From contig NC_081413.1 in NCBI RefSeq assembly GCF_030272615.1, positions 99,542,239 to 99,606,238 of the forward strand: a stretch of 64,000 bases of DNA, read 5' to 3'. The notes under the pieces were generated by a model. That model searched no databases. It was not told the origin of the DNA and was given only the letters and a program-made list of their open reading frames with translations. The position numbers and the translations under genes are program-made. How positions within the stretch are numbered: position 1 is the first letter of the stretch; every line of letters begins with the position of its first letter. The stretch is from Cryptomeria japonica (Eukaryota; Streptophyta; Pinopsida; Cupressales; Cupressaceae). Shown here piece after piece: positions 1-11,302 of this stretch.

Positions 1-428
1 GTACCACAAATCCCAATCCAAATTTTACGTAAGTATACGTGTCTGAATTAAGACCTTGAAAGTTGTATTCAGGAAAGATATCAAAGGATGTAGTTTCTTC
101 CATCTAAATGGTTTCAAATAAGTGGCTTTGGTGGTAAATCTTTGAGCAACAATATAGAATTTAGTATAAATGTTTGTCAATTTTGGTGATGTGGTCAGGT
201 TACATGCTATGCAAACCAAGTAAATTTTCTAAGTTCTATATGGATTTGATATATTTGATAGCTGCTGTTTTTTGTGTGTGAGTTTTTTAATCAGTGATCA
301 AAATCATCAGGATTTTAGATAGTTAAGAAACAGAAAAATCTCTCACACAATCAAATCAAACAGCCGCTATCAGCACTATGGATTGTGGAAATCTAATATC
401 ATTAATTTGATTTGATAGTTAATTTCAG

Positions 429-978
429 ATGAAAGATCTGCCTCAGCAAGGTAAGATAAATGATAAAATGTTGATTTGTCCTATTTGTGCATTTAAATCA
501 GGGATGAACAGATTGAATCCATTGCAACACAGTTGCCTGTTGACAAAAACGAACTTAAAAAGTTTTTTCCCACGTAAGTTCATATGATCCCTTCCCAATT
601 ATATATTGTTAATTTAGAGTGTTCAGAATGCAGTCTTTATTGATTTTGGCTGTGTTCAGGTCTTGGTGTGAAAGGTATGGAGATGTTGTGTTGGATGTGG
701 TTCGGAAAGAATTCAAACATCATATTAGGGAAATGGAAAATCTACGTAGAACTGCACAAGAGAGACGCAGCAAAGCTGCTAAAAGATGGAGTCTGAAAGA
801 TCATGATATGAATTGTTCACCCAAGACAGACAAAACTAAAGTTGTGGTTCACAATAGTTTCAACAGATACTTCGCCAGTCAAGATGAGAACTCAGCCCCA
901 AATAACAGCCATCAGAGGCCAACTACAAAAGTCACCTTTTCCCTTCCATCCTCCAAGGCCCAACTCACCTACATTTAA
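429..978 (+). CDS. 3' exons of a host gene with an HRDC-like C-terminus (partial)
   Basis: Three exons can be joined in one frame with GT-AG introns: 429-450, 502-573 (acceptor cag at 499-501, donor gtaag at 574) and 660-978 (acceptor ttcag), ending in TAA at 976-978. The joined peptide has a stretch of the form DEQIESIATQLP...ELKKFFP...CERYGDVVLDVVRKEF. This resembles an HRDC domain, the helical nucleic-acid-binding module at the C-terminus of RecQ-family helicases and RNase D/RRP6-type exonucleases. A basic, probably helical tail (ENLRRTAQERRSKAAKRW) and an unstructured end follow. The 5' part of the gene lies outside the window or behind a long intron to the left. The consistent splice phases argue for a real gene; the HRDC assignment is by eye. 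Alternatives are another helix-hairpin nucleic-acid protein, or a pseudogene fragment. Confidence 0.45.
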
Positions 979-1930
979 ACTCTTCATGAGTACAAATTGC
1001 CTGTCCTTCATTCCTAGAAAAGGCCCAAAACCACTATCTTCAGCTTTCAGCTCAGGAGGCCAATGATGACTTCATCGCTCTTAAGAAACCCTTCACGGTG
1101 GAAGAGGTCAACCATCTTTACTGTTCCTTCAAACCAGTTGAACAAGAAGCTTGAAGAAGATATTGGAAGAGAAATTCCAGACAGATCATCTGATGGGACT
1201 GACTATATGACATCCTAGACCATCTTGATTATAGATGTAAATATGAGCTGATTTGTGAGCTCTGCTGATATCTATTATGTGATATGGTTTGGCTTAGCTT
1301 GTTCATATGAAAGTCATATTTTCTTTGTGACTTGTTTAGAAGAAATTATCAGCTCCTTAAGCAGAGAGTCTGAACTTGGTTTTTCAATTGTGGCGCAACA
1401 GTTTGGGTTGTATCTGATTGTATCGATAGCTCAAGCAGAGAGGACTTTGTATATATGTAATGTACAAATTGAAAACATTACTCTCTTAGCATCTTCTTAC
1501 TTGAAAATGTATTTAGCAATCTACTGATTAGTTTTTAGATTGTTCAGAAAGGAAACGAAAGAAAATTCATCTACGTGAAAAGTCATTATTTTTGTCATTA
1601 GGAATGCAAGAATCTAAGTTCTCTCTATCATATCTTACAAAAACTAATAAAAGTAGGTAGCTTTCCAAAAACCCAAGTTCATAAATCTTCATCTATTTAG
1701 AACAGATTCTGGAACAACTAGCTTTTTCTAGAAACTAGCATTTGAACCCAAACGTGCATCAAGTATTTCGAAAGAGAATCATAGAGTAGAACTAGATGTG
1801 ATGTCAAAGTCTTGATAATAAAAGTGGTGCATGTGAGTATTTTATTTGGGAAAGTTCTTTTTGTTAAAAATATTAGGTATAATAAAAAGATTGGTTATTA
1901 CAAAAATTTAATTGTTGCTAAGTAGTATCT
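979..1930 (+). other. 3' flank of the host gene, no gene seen
   Basis: This holds the probable 3' UTR of the preceding gene, T-rich up to about 1,510, then AT-rich intergenic DNA. Short open frames at 842-1066 and 1255-1527 show no recognisable domain. No RNA gene or transposon end was seen. Confidence 0.4.
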
Positions 1931-2500
1931 GGATTTGACCGTTTGAATTTTTAATATTATCAACGTTTCCGATCAAACTTCATAAGATAGCAAGAGAATA
2001 GAGTAGAAAATTTAACTGTTTTCACATTTTGCATGTAGAATCTTATGAGGATCTTCTCCACATATTTCCGTTGTGATAGCCAAAACTTACTACGTTCTTT
2101 ATCTTTGTGTATTCCTATGCCCAAAATTTGTTGTGCTACTTCTAGATCCTTCATATCAAAAGTCCTAGTCAATTGAGTCTTTAACTTATTAATTTCATCC
2201 ATGATTTCGCTTGCTACAATCATATCGACAACATATAACACCAACATAATGAATAAACAATTTTTCAAACTTTTGAAGTAAACACAATGATCATACTCAC
2301 TTCTCGTAAATCTTTGATTCACCATGAAGGAATTAAACTTCTTGTACCATTGCCTCGGTGACTTATTTAAATCATACAATGACTTCCTGAATTTGCAAAA
2401 AAAAATTCTATTGGTCCATGTAAAAATGTTGTTTTAACATCTAGTTGCTCTAACTCAAGATCATGTAATATAACTAATGCTCATACGGAAACAAATTTAA
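1930..2500 (-). pseudogene. Ty1/copia reverse transcriptase relic
   Basis: Read on the minus strand this is the central part of a copia-type reverse transcriptase. A segment of the DVKTTFLHG type lies near 2,410-2,440, followed after an internal deletion by SPRQWYKKF (about 2,345), YDHCVYFK (about 2,280), a degraded catalytic box (LYVVDM, where the family has YVDDM) and the downstream WLSQRKYVEKIL segment (about 2,060-2,090). The longest open stretch is 1,960-2,379. The missing piece between the TFLHG and SPRQWY segments and the damaged YVDD box make it non-functional. No LTRs of this copy were found. Confidence 0.8.
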
Positions 2501-2602
2501 TAGTTGTCAAAATAATCATCCGCTTTTATTTTTCAGTAGCATTGAGATAATCACACAATAGCTGGGATATGTAGCATCACACAATAGTCTTGACTTTGTG
2601 CA

Positions 2603-2698
2603 CATGTAGCAATTGTTGCCTTCTATGCAATTGTCAATTTAGTCAAGTCGCATGCACCAATTGTTGCCTTCTATGCAGTTGTCAATTTAGTCAAGTCA
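2603..2698. repeat. Tandem duplication, 2 x 48 bp
   Basis: Two adjacent 48-bp copies (2,603-2,650 and 2,651-2,698) begin with CATG and contain AATTGTTGCCTTCTATGCA; they differ at a handful of positions. A third CATG follows, which fits a replication-slippage duplication. Confidence 0.85.
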
Positions 2699-2699
2699 C

Positions 2700-3130
2700 A
2701 TGAAGTAAAGGGAAACAAGACTTCACACACAGTTGTTTCACATATCAATGCACAAATCACGACACCTTTCTAATCTCAAACATACAATGGTTTCGTTGCT
2801 AATTTCAATTTTCTACCATGTGGTGCATCATACAACTCCACTACGCGACCACCATCACATCAATCAATCAAGCATCACTCTTAAGTATTGTATACTCAAC
2901 TTTCATAAGCTATTTGCATGTCACATATCCACTTCAATCTTCTCAATAGGTACTCATTGTATTTTACTAGATTTATTGCATGATTGATATTATTCTAGTA
3001 CATAAACTTCTCATGCATTTGTATTTATCATTATTTCATATATCATTACACAATTCCAAAATTCTAATATTTTGTACTCCATACCACTGTCATTAATTTG
3101 AGGACAAAATAAACCTTTAGTTGGGGGAGG
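2700..3130 (+). other. Possible 3' internal end of an LTR element with polypurine tract
   Basis: A purine run AGTTGGGGGAGG sits at 3,119-3,130, preceded by a GAGGACAAAATAAACC-type stretch. That layout is common just before the 3' LTR of plant gypsy elements. No convincing TG LTR start or matching second LTR is visible, so this is only a hint of an old element end. Confidence 0.3.
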
Positions 3131-3749
3131 TAGTCATTATGATAATGTCTTATGCATTGCCGAAAAATGATTATTCAACAAAATTTAAAACTAGATTTTA
3201 CTTGCAATACTCATTTTACATGAGCGAAAGAAAGCAGAAGCATTATAGTTATTTGATTGTTCTACGGAAAGAAAGAAAGTAGAAAGGAAATTGGGAATTG
3301 GGACTTGTAAGCTACTAGTCATTTTTGAAGAGTTGAAGTAAAGTGCAAAAAGAATAATGAATTTCAAAGAGTGGTGCAGATAGTCATTTTTGAAGAGTGG
3401 TGCAGATAGTGAGATGAGATAGCAAAATTTGAGACAATTTAATTGTAGTTAGAGACAAGAGAGTTCAAGCAGTGAAAATGGGTGGCAACATTATAAGGAG
3501 AGAACCAACGAACCACGCTCTGTTACTAACAACAAACGCACAGGGTTTGCCATTCTTTGAAAGGTCTAGTTTGATTCACTATTGTTTAAGGCCAACAGCG
3601 TATAATGACCAATAAATAAGCAATTTGCAGAAACATTCAAGAATAATGAAGTTGTGATTAAAGTAGAAGTATCTAGTCTTCAACAAATAGGAGAAGAATA
3701 TCCTATGTCTCTAGATGTAATCTTGGCCAAGGCAAAATCCACTAGACCA

Positions 3750-5840
3750 AGGGAGAGCTTTGACTCCTCATCCCAAGGGATTAAGCACTTCTCCTTGCCA
3801 CCATGTTATCAGGTATTTTACTTGTGATGTGAGTCACTCCCTTCTTTACATTGTTCATTTCAAATTATTAAGTCATCTATGCCGCAATAGGCTAGTCAGT
3901 GTTCCAAATTATTTGCACCATATGCTCACTAGGATGGTCGTAGTGTTTAGAAGAAAAATGGCATATCCATCATTGTCATATTATTGTCTAGTTGTTTTAT
4001 TGGTTAAAAAAAAGCCTTTATCTACTCAATACCCAAATGTTACATGGGAAGATTTCAAGGGTTGAGATGACATTCATAACAAACTATTTTGACACATTCC
4101 AGCTAATAATGAAAATGATAGGGCTAAAGAAGAGAATAATACGACTGAGGAAAATAATAAACAAACTAGGGAGGTAGAATAAATTGAAACCCCTAAAGGA
4201 AAGGTGCCAGAAAATATTGGGGATAACTTATCACTTCCTACATCACCTACTCCTAGCCCTAGTGAGCATAGGAGTGAAGAATTGAAACATGAACATAGAA
4301 GTGAGGACTTGCAACAAGGTTCACTCGCAACATCTAAATCACTCACAACATCTAAGAAAATGCCCACAATATCTTAGCCTAGAAGCCCCATTCCTCCATC
4401 TCCACCAAAAACCAAAAAAAAAGAAAGGAATTTGTTTTATCCTCTTTAGCTAACAAGAAGCATAAAAACAAAACAAAAAACTGAAGAGAAATAAAAGAGA
4501 CATAGACTTAGGGAGGAATCTAAGAAGCAAAAACGTAAGCAGTCTAGGAAACAAACACTTAGAGAGGAACCCGAGGGACAAAAGCATGAAGAAAAACATG
4601 AAGAAGCTAGGATAAAAGGGAAAAGATCAAAGCACTAAAGTAGCCAGAGAGGCATTCACATCACCTCAAAGAAAAAGGGACTAGAGGAGAGAAAAAGCCT
4701 TATAAATAGGATGATGTTTCCAAAATTGATGAAACTGATTTTGAAAGAGAATATATGTTTAAATATTGAAGAAATGAACTAGGGGCGAGAAAATACAAAA
4801 AGGGGAAACCATAAGTGAGAATACACAAAGGGTTCATATGCAGTCTAGCTCAAAGCGTGAAACACATAATGATGACCCTTACATAGCCAAGAAAAAGGCT
4901 AAGGACATATCGGGCTTGGGATAGAAGGAGATAATCTCTCCTATGAGATCTTATAATGATGATGCTTGGATAGATGTTGGACCTAGCATTTTTATTAGAC
5001 CAAATAATGTTTTCAAGGAAGAAGAAGAGAACAGTGGTTGTGTAAGCAACTCTTAAGAAAATTAAGAACTTGAAAGAGCAATTGAAGGGCTACAAGGAAA
5101 GAGAAACTAAATTGCAAGGGAAAGTTAAGGAGCTAGAAACATAGTTGATACTCCATCATCAGGAAGGAGTAGATTTAGAAAAGCTAGCAAAACTAGCTAT
5201 AATAGAGCTACAAAAGAATGAGCCACCTCTAGCTAAGGTAGCAGATACTCTTGTGCCAACCCCACCACTTACAACATTAACCCTTCGACTTTCTCTATGT
5301 TGTGCACACTTAAATTTGATTGGTATAAACAACAATTGGAAAATGAAAACAAAAGCAATCAGAGCCAAATATGAGGCAAAGTTTGAAGAAAGGAACTTGA
5401 AGGTAAAAAAGTTGACAATCAACCTAAAAAGGATGGCTCATTTAGCAAACCAACTAAGGAGTTGTAGGCCACTAGCCCAGGCATATGCATTGCATTTGCA
5501 AGAAAAGTCTCTCTGTTTTCAAATTAGTCAACTTATTAGTAGTTTACCTATTTCCATCATTACACCTAGATCATTTTTAATTGCTTATTCAAAAGCCACA
5601 CTAGAAATGTAGGACCAAGTGCATGAATTTTACCTTCACAACTTGGTTGTCCCTTATAATGCCAATTGGAACCCCTTTATATACATGGGAGATGTCCAAC
5701 TTAAGGCCCTTATATCTCACCTCAGGAATGAACTAGACATCAAGGCTTCATTGGACACTGAGGTCACATGGCTCCCACTCCCTAGGTGTATCTAGTTCCA
5801 CACTGGTTAGGAAGGAAGTTGGTGGGTATAGTGAAAGAAA
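3750..5840 (+). pseudogene. K/E-rich coiled-coil coding relic of an LTR element
   Basis: A long stretch reads, across several frames and stops, as highly charged lysine/glutamate-rich sequence (about 4,100-5,100). A better preserved 155-codon segment follows at 5,145-5,612, opening with LEKLAKLAIIELQKNE. It ends about 140 bp before a polypurine tract and LTR start (5,981-5,993). That is the place where Athila-like gypsy elements carry an extra ORF between pol and the 3' LTR. The sequence looks coiled-coil-forming and I do not recognise the family. Many stops and frame changes make it a dead relic. The link to an LTR element rests on position only. Confidence 0.4.
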
Positions 5841-5980
5841 GAGAACGATGAGAGAAAATCACAAGACATAAAGGTTTTTATATGACACGGGGTATAGGTG
5901 TCAGTGAGTCAACAGACTTTAGATTTGATGTGTTGTAGTTTTATCTTAGGCACTAGTTTGCTTGAGACAAGCAACGGTGT

Positions 5981-7340
5981 AGTTGGGGGGAGTGATGGGT
6001 CTTACAAATGTCGGTATTTTATCTATTTTATTCTTGCTTCACAATACTTTTATATATTTTAATACTACATCTTGAACCATATTTTAATTAATAGATGATA
6101 TATGACATGTGATGAATGAATATGTCATGTGAATTTTCATGGCTAATATAATATCAATGTTATAAATGGTGTTGATGTGAATGGATGCTTGTATTAAGAC
6201 AGTAACCTCCAACTTAAGAATTAATGGTTGGCCCACAACCATTGCAAAATGTGCCCTACGACCCGTGTGGAAGAAGTTAGAGGATGTCAACCGATATGTA
6301 GTTGTTAGGAAGCTTTATTGACCTTGTCTTTGAAGAATAAATGCATGAATTAAATGGAGGAGTTCACAGGATAATGAAGTTGTGCTTCATTAAGTCATGC
6401 ATATTGATTCTTGCACATTCCTATCTTTTTGTTTACCATTTGAATAAGAGTCCAAATAGGATTGAGACTCCTATTAAGTTAGTTATCATTTTCTATTTCA
6501 TAGTAAAATAAGTCATCCTCAAAGTTAAGGAGGATTGATAAGTGTTCATAGCAGTTTATAAGATCTAATTAGCCCACTCTCTCAAAGTGTATATAAAGTC
6601 TAATTTTACTAAAGTTTAGGAGATCTTCCATATATGTCATATAAACTAGATTTTGCTTAGATTAATGATTAATTAGAGAAGTTACTACTATATGTTATGT
6701 ACTATAGATGATTAAAGTGAATGATTGATGACATGTTGAGTTAAGACTACTATGTGATCAGAGGTTGCAACTCTCTTGAGCAAGAACCACTTGAGGTAAT
6801 GCAATCCTCTTATAGTGAGCTTCATTTATTTAGCATTAGTTAGATTGTTCATTACTTTCATAGATTAGTTGTTATACTTATTCTTCTTGAGCTAGATGCA
6901 CGTAATTTGTTAATGATGTTAGTATTCAAGCTTGTGAGTTAAAATTACAACATAGTCATAACACTACACTACCCAAAGCCATTGTTGAGTTACTTGCCAG
7001 TTACTCGCATCAAATACTATGCAGATGGGTTTATATTCTAGCATTACTTTTGTTTCAATTAACTATTGAATTTATTTAGTTCCCTTTACACAATAGATAT
7101 ATAGCTTAGAGAGTCCTTGGTTGCACATATAGTGCCAGCATCATCTAAGTAGATATGCCCCTAATCGATAATTAAATGAGCCTCTTTAGGACACAATAGG
7201 TTACTTTGGGATCTATTGGTCTATTAAGCGTATGCATTGAGTTGTTTACATCAACCTGTTGCACTTAGTAGAGACCAATCATCAAGTTTGCCAACATTAT
7301 AAGAAAAGTCCTTTTCAATAAATATATATCTAAACTTGAA
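5981..7340 (+). mobile_element. Polypurine tract and LTR (left edge clear, right edge uncertain)
   Basis: A purine tract AGTTGGGGGGAG (5,981-5,992) is followed directly by a TG start (tgatgggtcttac from 5,993), the usual PPT/3'-LTR junction of plant gypsy elements. The sequence after it is AT-rich and non-coding. I could not find a matching second LTR or target duplication, so the right boundary near 7,340 is a guess. Confidence 0.4.
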
Positions 7341-8137
7341 GTAAAAGAAGAGACACAATGATGAATAGAGGGTTAAATGCACTGTCATTGAAAGAGAAAA
7401 TTTTGATTTTTCATAGAGCTAGCCAAGCTACTAAATATTTATCGCTAAATATTTTGAAAAAGTGTTATTTTATAAAGCATATTTTTTTAAAAGTTTTTTT
7501 TTTCTTTATTTATAGAAAAAGAATTGAGATTTAATGCATTGGAATTTAATTGATGTAATGTTCTATGTCACAATTCACTTCTCTCATTTTCAAATTACAT
7601 ATAAAAATATTTTTCATGTTCTCTTGATTTAAACTTCTCTTAGTTATTTCTAATAATAAATCTCTTCATTTGTTCATACTTATGAATGTTAAATATTTCT
7701 AAATTTAATTAGTTTAGGTTTTCTAAAGATATCTCTCAGCATACTCTACATAAAATTTTCAAATACATATATGCTAGTGAATAATCTATTTCAAATTTGA
7801 AAGGAAATGAAATAATATTTAAAATTTTAGATTTAAGTAGAAATAAAATAGCATTTAAATATATAATATTAATACTTCATAAAATATAAACTAAATAAAA
7901 TATAGAATAGTAAACAAAATAAATCAAATGAAATATTCTTAAATAGTTAGTAGCAAATCCAATAATATTTGAAATTTTTAAATCTCTATGGAAAAATATA
8001 TAAAAAATTCTATTATTTGGCAAACCTTGATTGACAGTAGATTAGTAATACATAAATTTTATATTGAAAACTTTATTATTAAATAAATATAATATATTTG
8101 TTCTACTTCGAATGATACTTTCAAAATCTTTGTGTGA
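7340..8137. other. AT-rich intergenic DNA, nothing recognised
   Basis: Very AT-rich sequence with homopolymer runs (for example T-rich near 7,480-7,510) and no coding, RNA or repeat signal that I can support. Confidence 0.5.
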
Positions 8138-8143
8138 TTTCCC

Positions 8144-8523
8144 TATTGCAAGGTGCATGCCCTTGGTCTTCTTGTGTTGTGCAGTGCAACTCTTGGGTGT
8201 GTGACATGACTTGACCACCTCCCGTGGATTCTATAAGTCTAGCGGTTGTATCGAGCATTAACAGGTCGATCTTTTGGCGCAACAACAACCGTACTTCTAG
8301 CAAGTGGTATGAGAGCCTGGGTCACAGGTTCAAACCCCCTTCCTTGCACTAGGGGGTGGGGGAATGTTGCAAGGTGTGCGCCCTTGGTCTCCTTGTGTTG
8401 TGCAACACAATGCTTGGGTTTGTGGCATGGCTTAACCACCTTTTATGGATTCTATAAGTCTAGTGGTTGTATCGAGCATTCACAGGTCGATCTTTTGATG
8501 CAATGACAACCATACTTCTAACA
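8144..8523 (+). mobile_element. TRIM-like miniature LTR retrotransposon
   Basis: Two direct repeats of 159 bp each (8,144-8,302 and 8,365-8,523) start TATTGCAAGG/TGTTGCAAGG and end in CA. Only 62 bp lie between them. That gap begins with TGGTATGAGAGCC (8,305-8,317), one mismatch from the primer-binding site for initiator tRNA-Met, and ends with a purine run AGGGGGTGGGGGAA (8,351-8,364) abutting the right repeat. TTTCC occurs on both outer flanks (8,138-8,142, with one extra base, and 8,524-8,528) and fits a target duplication. The layout LTR-PBS-PPT-LTR with no coding room defines a terminal-repeat retrotransposon in miniature. Mobilisation would need enzymes from an autonomous copia element. 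The start dinucleotide of the left LTR has decayed from TG to TA. Confidence 0.72.
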
Positions 8524-8528
8524 TTTCC

Positions 8529-9441
8529 TACTCTCCCCCTCACTTCACATCCTTCAGGCACTAGCAACAACTCCCTCTACAATAGAAAATTTAGTGCCCC
8601 TGCTTCCATAAGTGTGGTCTCATGCTTGAATCCTCCACAAAGACTAAATTTTAAAGGTGTGTTGGTGCCCAATGATAGGGCATGGACCGCAATGCCCTCT
8701 CCATCACTCATAAATCCTAGTTGGTGATAATTTTCTAATGATGCACACTTGGCATCCAGGGTTTTAAATTCTGTGTGGGCTGCCAACACTATTTGGTATA
8801 GAGAGGTGAGATCTACTACTTCTAGGCATGATACTAATCACTCCCCATTTTATCTGCACCATTCAAAACAAATATAAGAGATTTGAGTAGATGGTCTTGT
8901 TCACAATAGGGCCACATCATCACCCGCGCTTCCCAAATTTAGAATGTAATCTAGGGCCAATTATAAAACAAGGTCAACCATGAACATGACCCAATCCCAA
9001 TCACCACCATTCGCAAGAAGTCTTTCATTGCACTTGCACCAACTACTTCTTTAGGAGTTTCGTCATGGCTTTATCCTCCTTGAGCTATGCGAAAAACATG
9101 GAAGAAACATCAAATTGATCTTGTATCAGTAAGATGAGGGGAGATAAGGCTCTCCAAGCACTAGCTTAATCACTTGGAGTAGTTTAGAGTCATCAATATT
9201 GAAAATCTTCCTTGGCCTCATGTTAATGATCTATCCTCTAAATGCCATCTATTTGTTTGCATTGTCAAGACAAATGGTAGTATCATGTTTGTTGGTGGAA
9301 TACCAAAAAATCCCATTCCCACCATATAAATCCATCTCTCCACCAGAGCTCGCATAAGGGGGGCACCAAATGAAGTTTTGTCATTAATGCAACTACCTTC
9401 GATCACCATTAATGCAACATCCTATACCATCCTAGCTGACC
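8529..9441 (-). other. Degraded coding-like stretch, family unknown
   Basis: The minus strand has two coding-looking open stretches (8,577-8,789 and 9,218-9,409) with ordinary amino-acid usage but no domain I recognise. The better preserved minus-strand RNase H relic lies just beyond the MITE at 9,445-9,649, so this may be part of the same dead element. Confidence 0.25.
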
Positions 9442-9444
9442 AGT

Positions 9445-9649
9445 CTTAAACCACACACATTAAGCAACATATTAAGTCTAGAGAATGTTAGTCAAGTTTG
9501 AGTTTTTAACACTTTTAAGCCTAGAAGTGTGTTCTTAGTGTGACCACACACATTAAGCAACATATTAAGCCTAGAAAACATTAGCCAACTCTGAGTGTTT
9601 AACAATTTTTAAGCCTAGAAGTGTACGCTTAGTGTGTGTGGTTTAAGTC
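9445..9649. mobile_element. MITE-like dimeric foldback element
   Basis: The ends form an inverted repeat: CTTAAACCACACACATTAAGC at 9,445-9,465 against GCTTAGTGTGTGTGGTTTAAG at 9,628-9,648, with one mismatch. The interior is a direct dimer: 9,451-9,543 and 9,544-9,640 each start CCACACACATTAAG and end CTAGAAGTGT...CTTAGTGTG, so each half is itself a small foldback. AGTC occurs at both edges. There is no coding capacity. This looks like a short non-autonomous DNA transposon, possibly an end-to-end double insertion; the superfamily is unclear. Confidence 0.6.
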
Positions 9650-9679
9650 ATTCCATCCCAGCCAACTCATTCCAATTGA

Positions 9680-10165
9680 TCTCTTGCCAATGTTAAAAAA
9701 CCACTAGACCAAGAGACATCAAGCATATCTATTACACGATGTACTAGCTTGTCTGCCTCTCGATTTCTTCTTAATATGTATGTGAAATTCTCACATCTCT
9801 AAAACCTAAGAGCATGTCCCAAATCTGAGTCACCCATTTTCATTTTCCAATTAGGAATATCTTTTCGCCTAAGAGCATTGATGACCAACTATGAGTCACC
9901 TTCAAGGTGAACCTTCTCATAAGCATTGGTTTTACATGTTTGCACACTAGAAGCCAGTGAGATTGGAACTCAACTACAATGTATGTGGCCTCTGCTAATT
10001 TCTTTGCCTCCATACTTAAGATCTCCCCCTTCCAATCCCAAAGAATGCAATTTTCCTCTGATGGGCTACGATGGCCACATGAGGCGCCATCAAAATTGAC
10101 TTTGATCCATCCCTCATTGAGTGGAACTCATCATGTTTTCTCTTAAACAGAGCTTGGATCAACCT
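9680..10165 (-). pseudogene. RNase H-like (RVT_3-type) relic, probably of a LINE
   Basis: On the minus strand, starting near 10,125, the sequence reads WIKVNFDGASCGHRSPSE, then CILWDWKGEILSMEAKKLAEAT and VVEFQ. This is the beginning of the RNase H domain that plant LINEs carry after reverse transcriptase (the FDG aspartate and MEAK glutamate are visible). Further downstream the frame decays; a segment resembling the usual ...ILDMLxGFxDVRISHTY region is recognisable near 9,760-9,830. It is a dead fragment bounded on the left by the MITE. Confidence 0.6.
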
Positions 10166-10442
10166 AACAAACCCCACAAATGGGGGAATAATATATAATT
10201 ATACTGAATGGTTTTTTTTTCTTTTTCATATACATTATAGATAATATATTTTTAAGTTACATTTTTTTAACAATATGTGGACTCTATAAATGTTTTAAGA
10301 TAAGATATACACTATTTTAGAAAAAGAAAGAAAAAGTAAATTTACACAATTACAATATCACTTTTTAAAAATAAAATTGAAGTAAAAAAATACACAAAGC
10401 GAAATAATTCTTAAAAAAAAATAGATAAATAAAATAATTGTT

Positions 10443-10877
10443 TTTTTTTAAGGGCAAGCGCTTTTGACTGGAGCTATGAACCAGTGAGATCACATGGGAG
10501 GACCTCATCTCCATGTCGTGAGCCAAGGCATTCTCAATGAAGCACCTGTATGGCTTGAGAGCACCAATCGTCATTTCCATTGGCCAATGAACAGAGACAA
10601 ACCATCAATCGAGCCGCTAACAGTGAGAGTCGACATCAAACTTTACCCTACATCTGTGCTAGGCCTTCCTCGTGGTACGCACTACTAGATTGGTCTGTCG
10701 GCACTAGCGGGGCAGAGCAGATGTTTTTCTAGGATGGGGGATCTACGAATAGTCACAGTCAGTGGGGGGCAGGATAAACCTCCACCTCACCATACCGCCC
10801 AGCTTGGATGACACGGACCTCAAGACCTCCACCTGGAGGTGCGCAACCTACAACCGCTACGATACGAGGACAACCCC
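10443..10877 (-). mobile_element. Non-LTR (SINE/LINE-type) insertion with 18-bp target duplication
   Basis: The 18-mer ATAAATAAAATAATTGTT occurs at 10,425-10,442 and again, identical, at 10,878-10,895. Between them lies 435 bp of much more GC-rich sequence, with a T run directly after the left copy. This is the poly(A) tail of a minus-strand element. A long target duplication plus a poly(A) tail is the hallmark of target-primed reverse transcription. The element carries no protein I recognise, so it is either a SINE or a 5'-truncated LINE tail. Its perfect target duplication suggests a fairly recent insertion. Confidence 0.8.
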
Positions 10878-10979
10878 ATAAATAAAATAATTGTTGAGTA
10901 GCATATCTATATTTTAAAATAATTATGTGAAAGACGTCCAAATATATTATATTTTTCATTAATGCAGTCAAAATATAAC

Positions 10980-11092
10980 ACTTCGTTGGTGAAGTAGCCA
11001 CCAAGGTTCAAACCCCTGTTGGGCCATTGTGCTCGTAGGCCTTGTGCCTTCGCTTGGTCATTGTGCTCGCGGGTTTGAACAAGTGAAGTGTA
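10980..11092. repeat. Inverted repeat with tRNA-like B-box motif
   Basis: ACACTTC followed shortly by GGTTCAAACCC (11,007-11,017) is mirrored by GGGTTTGAACAAGTGAAGTGT near 11,070-11,092. GGTTCAAACCC fits the RNA polymerase III B-box consensus, so this could be a tRNA-derived SINE piece; no A box or poly(A) tail is clear. Confidence 0.35.
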
Positions 11093-11302
11093 AGGATGAG
11101 GTCCCCCGTTTGTAGCCTCGTCGATTCATAGCTCTAGACGCTCGATCACGTTAAAAAGTTTACCAAGCATTAATTTTTTTTTTAAAAAAATTATTTATAT
11201 TATAAAATATTAAAATAATTTTAAAATAAAATAAAATAACTCTTAAGTAAATAAAGAAAATAAATCTTAGATAAACTAAAATATTATATATATATATATA
11301 TA

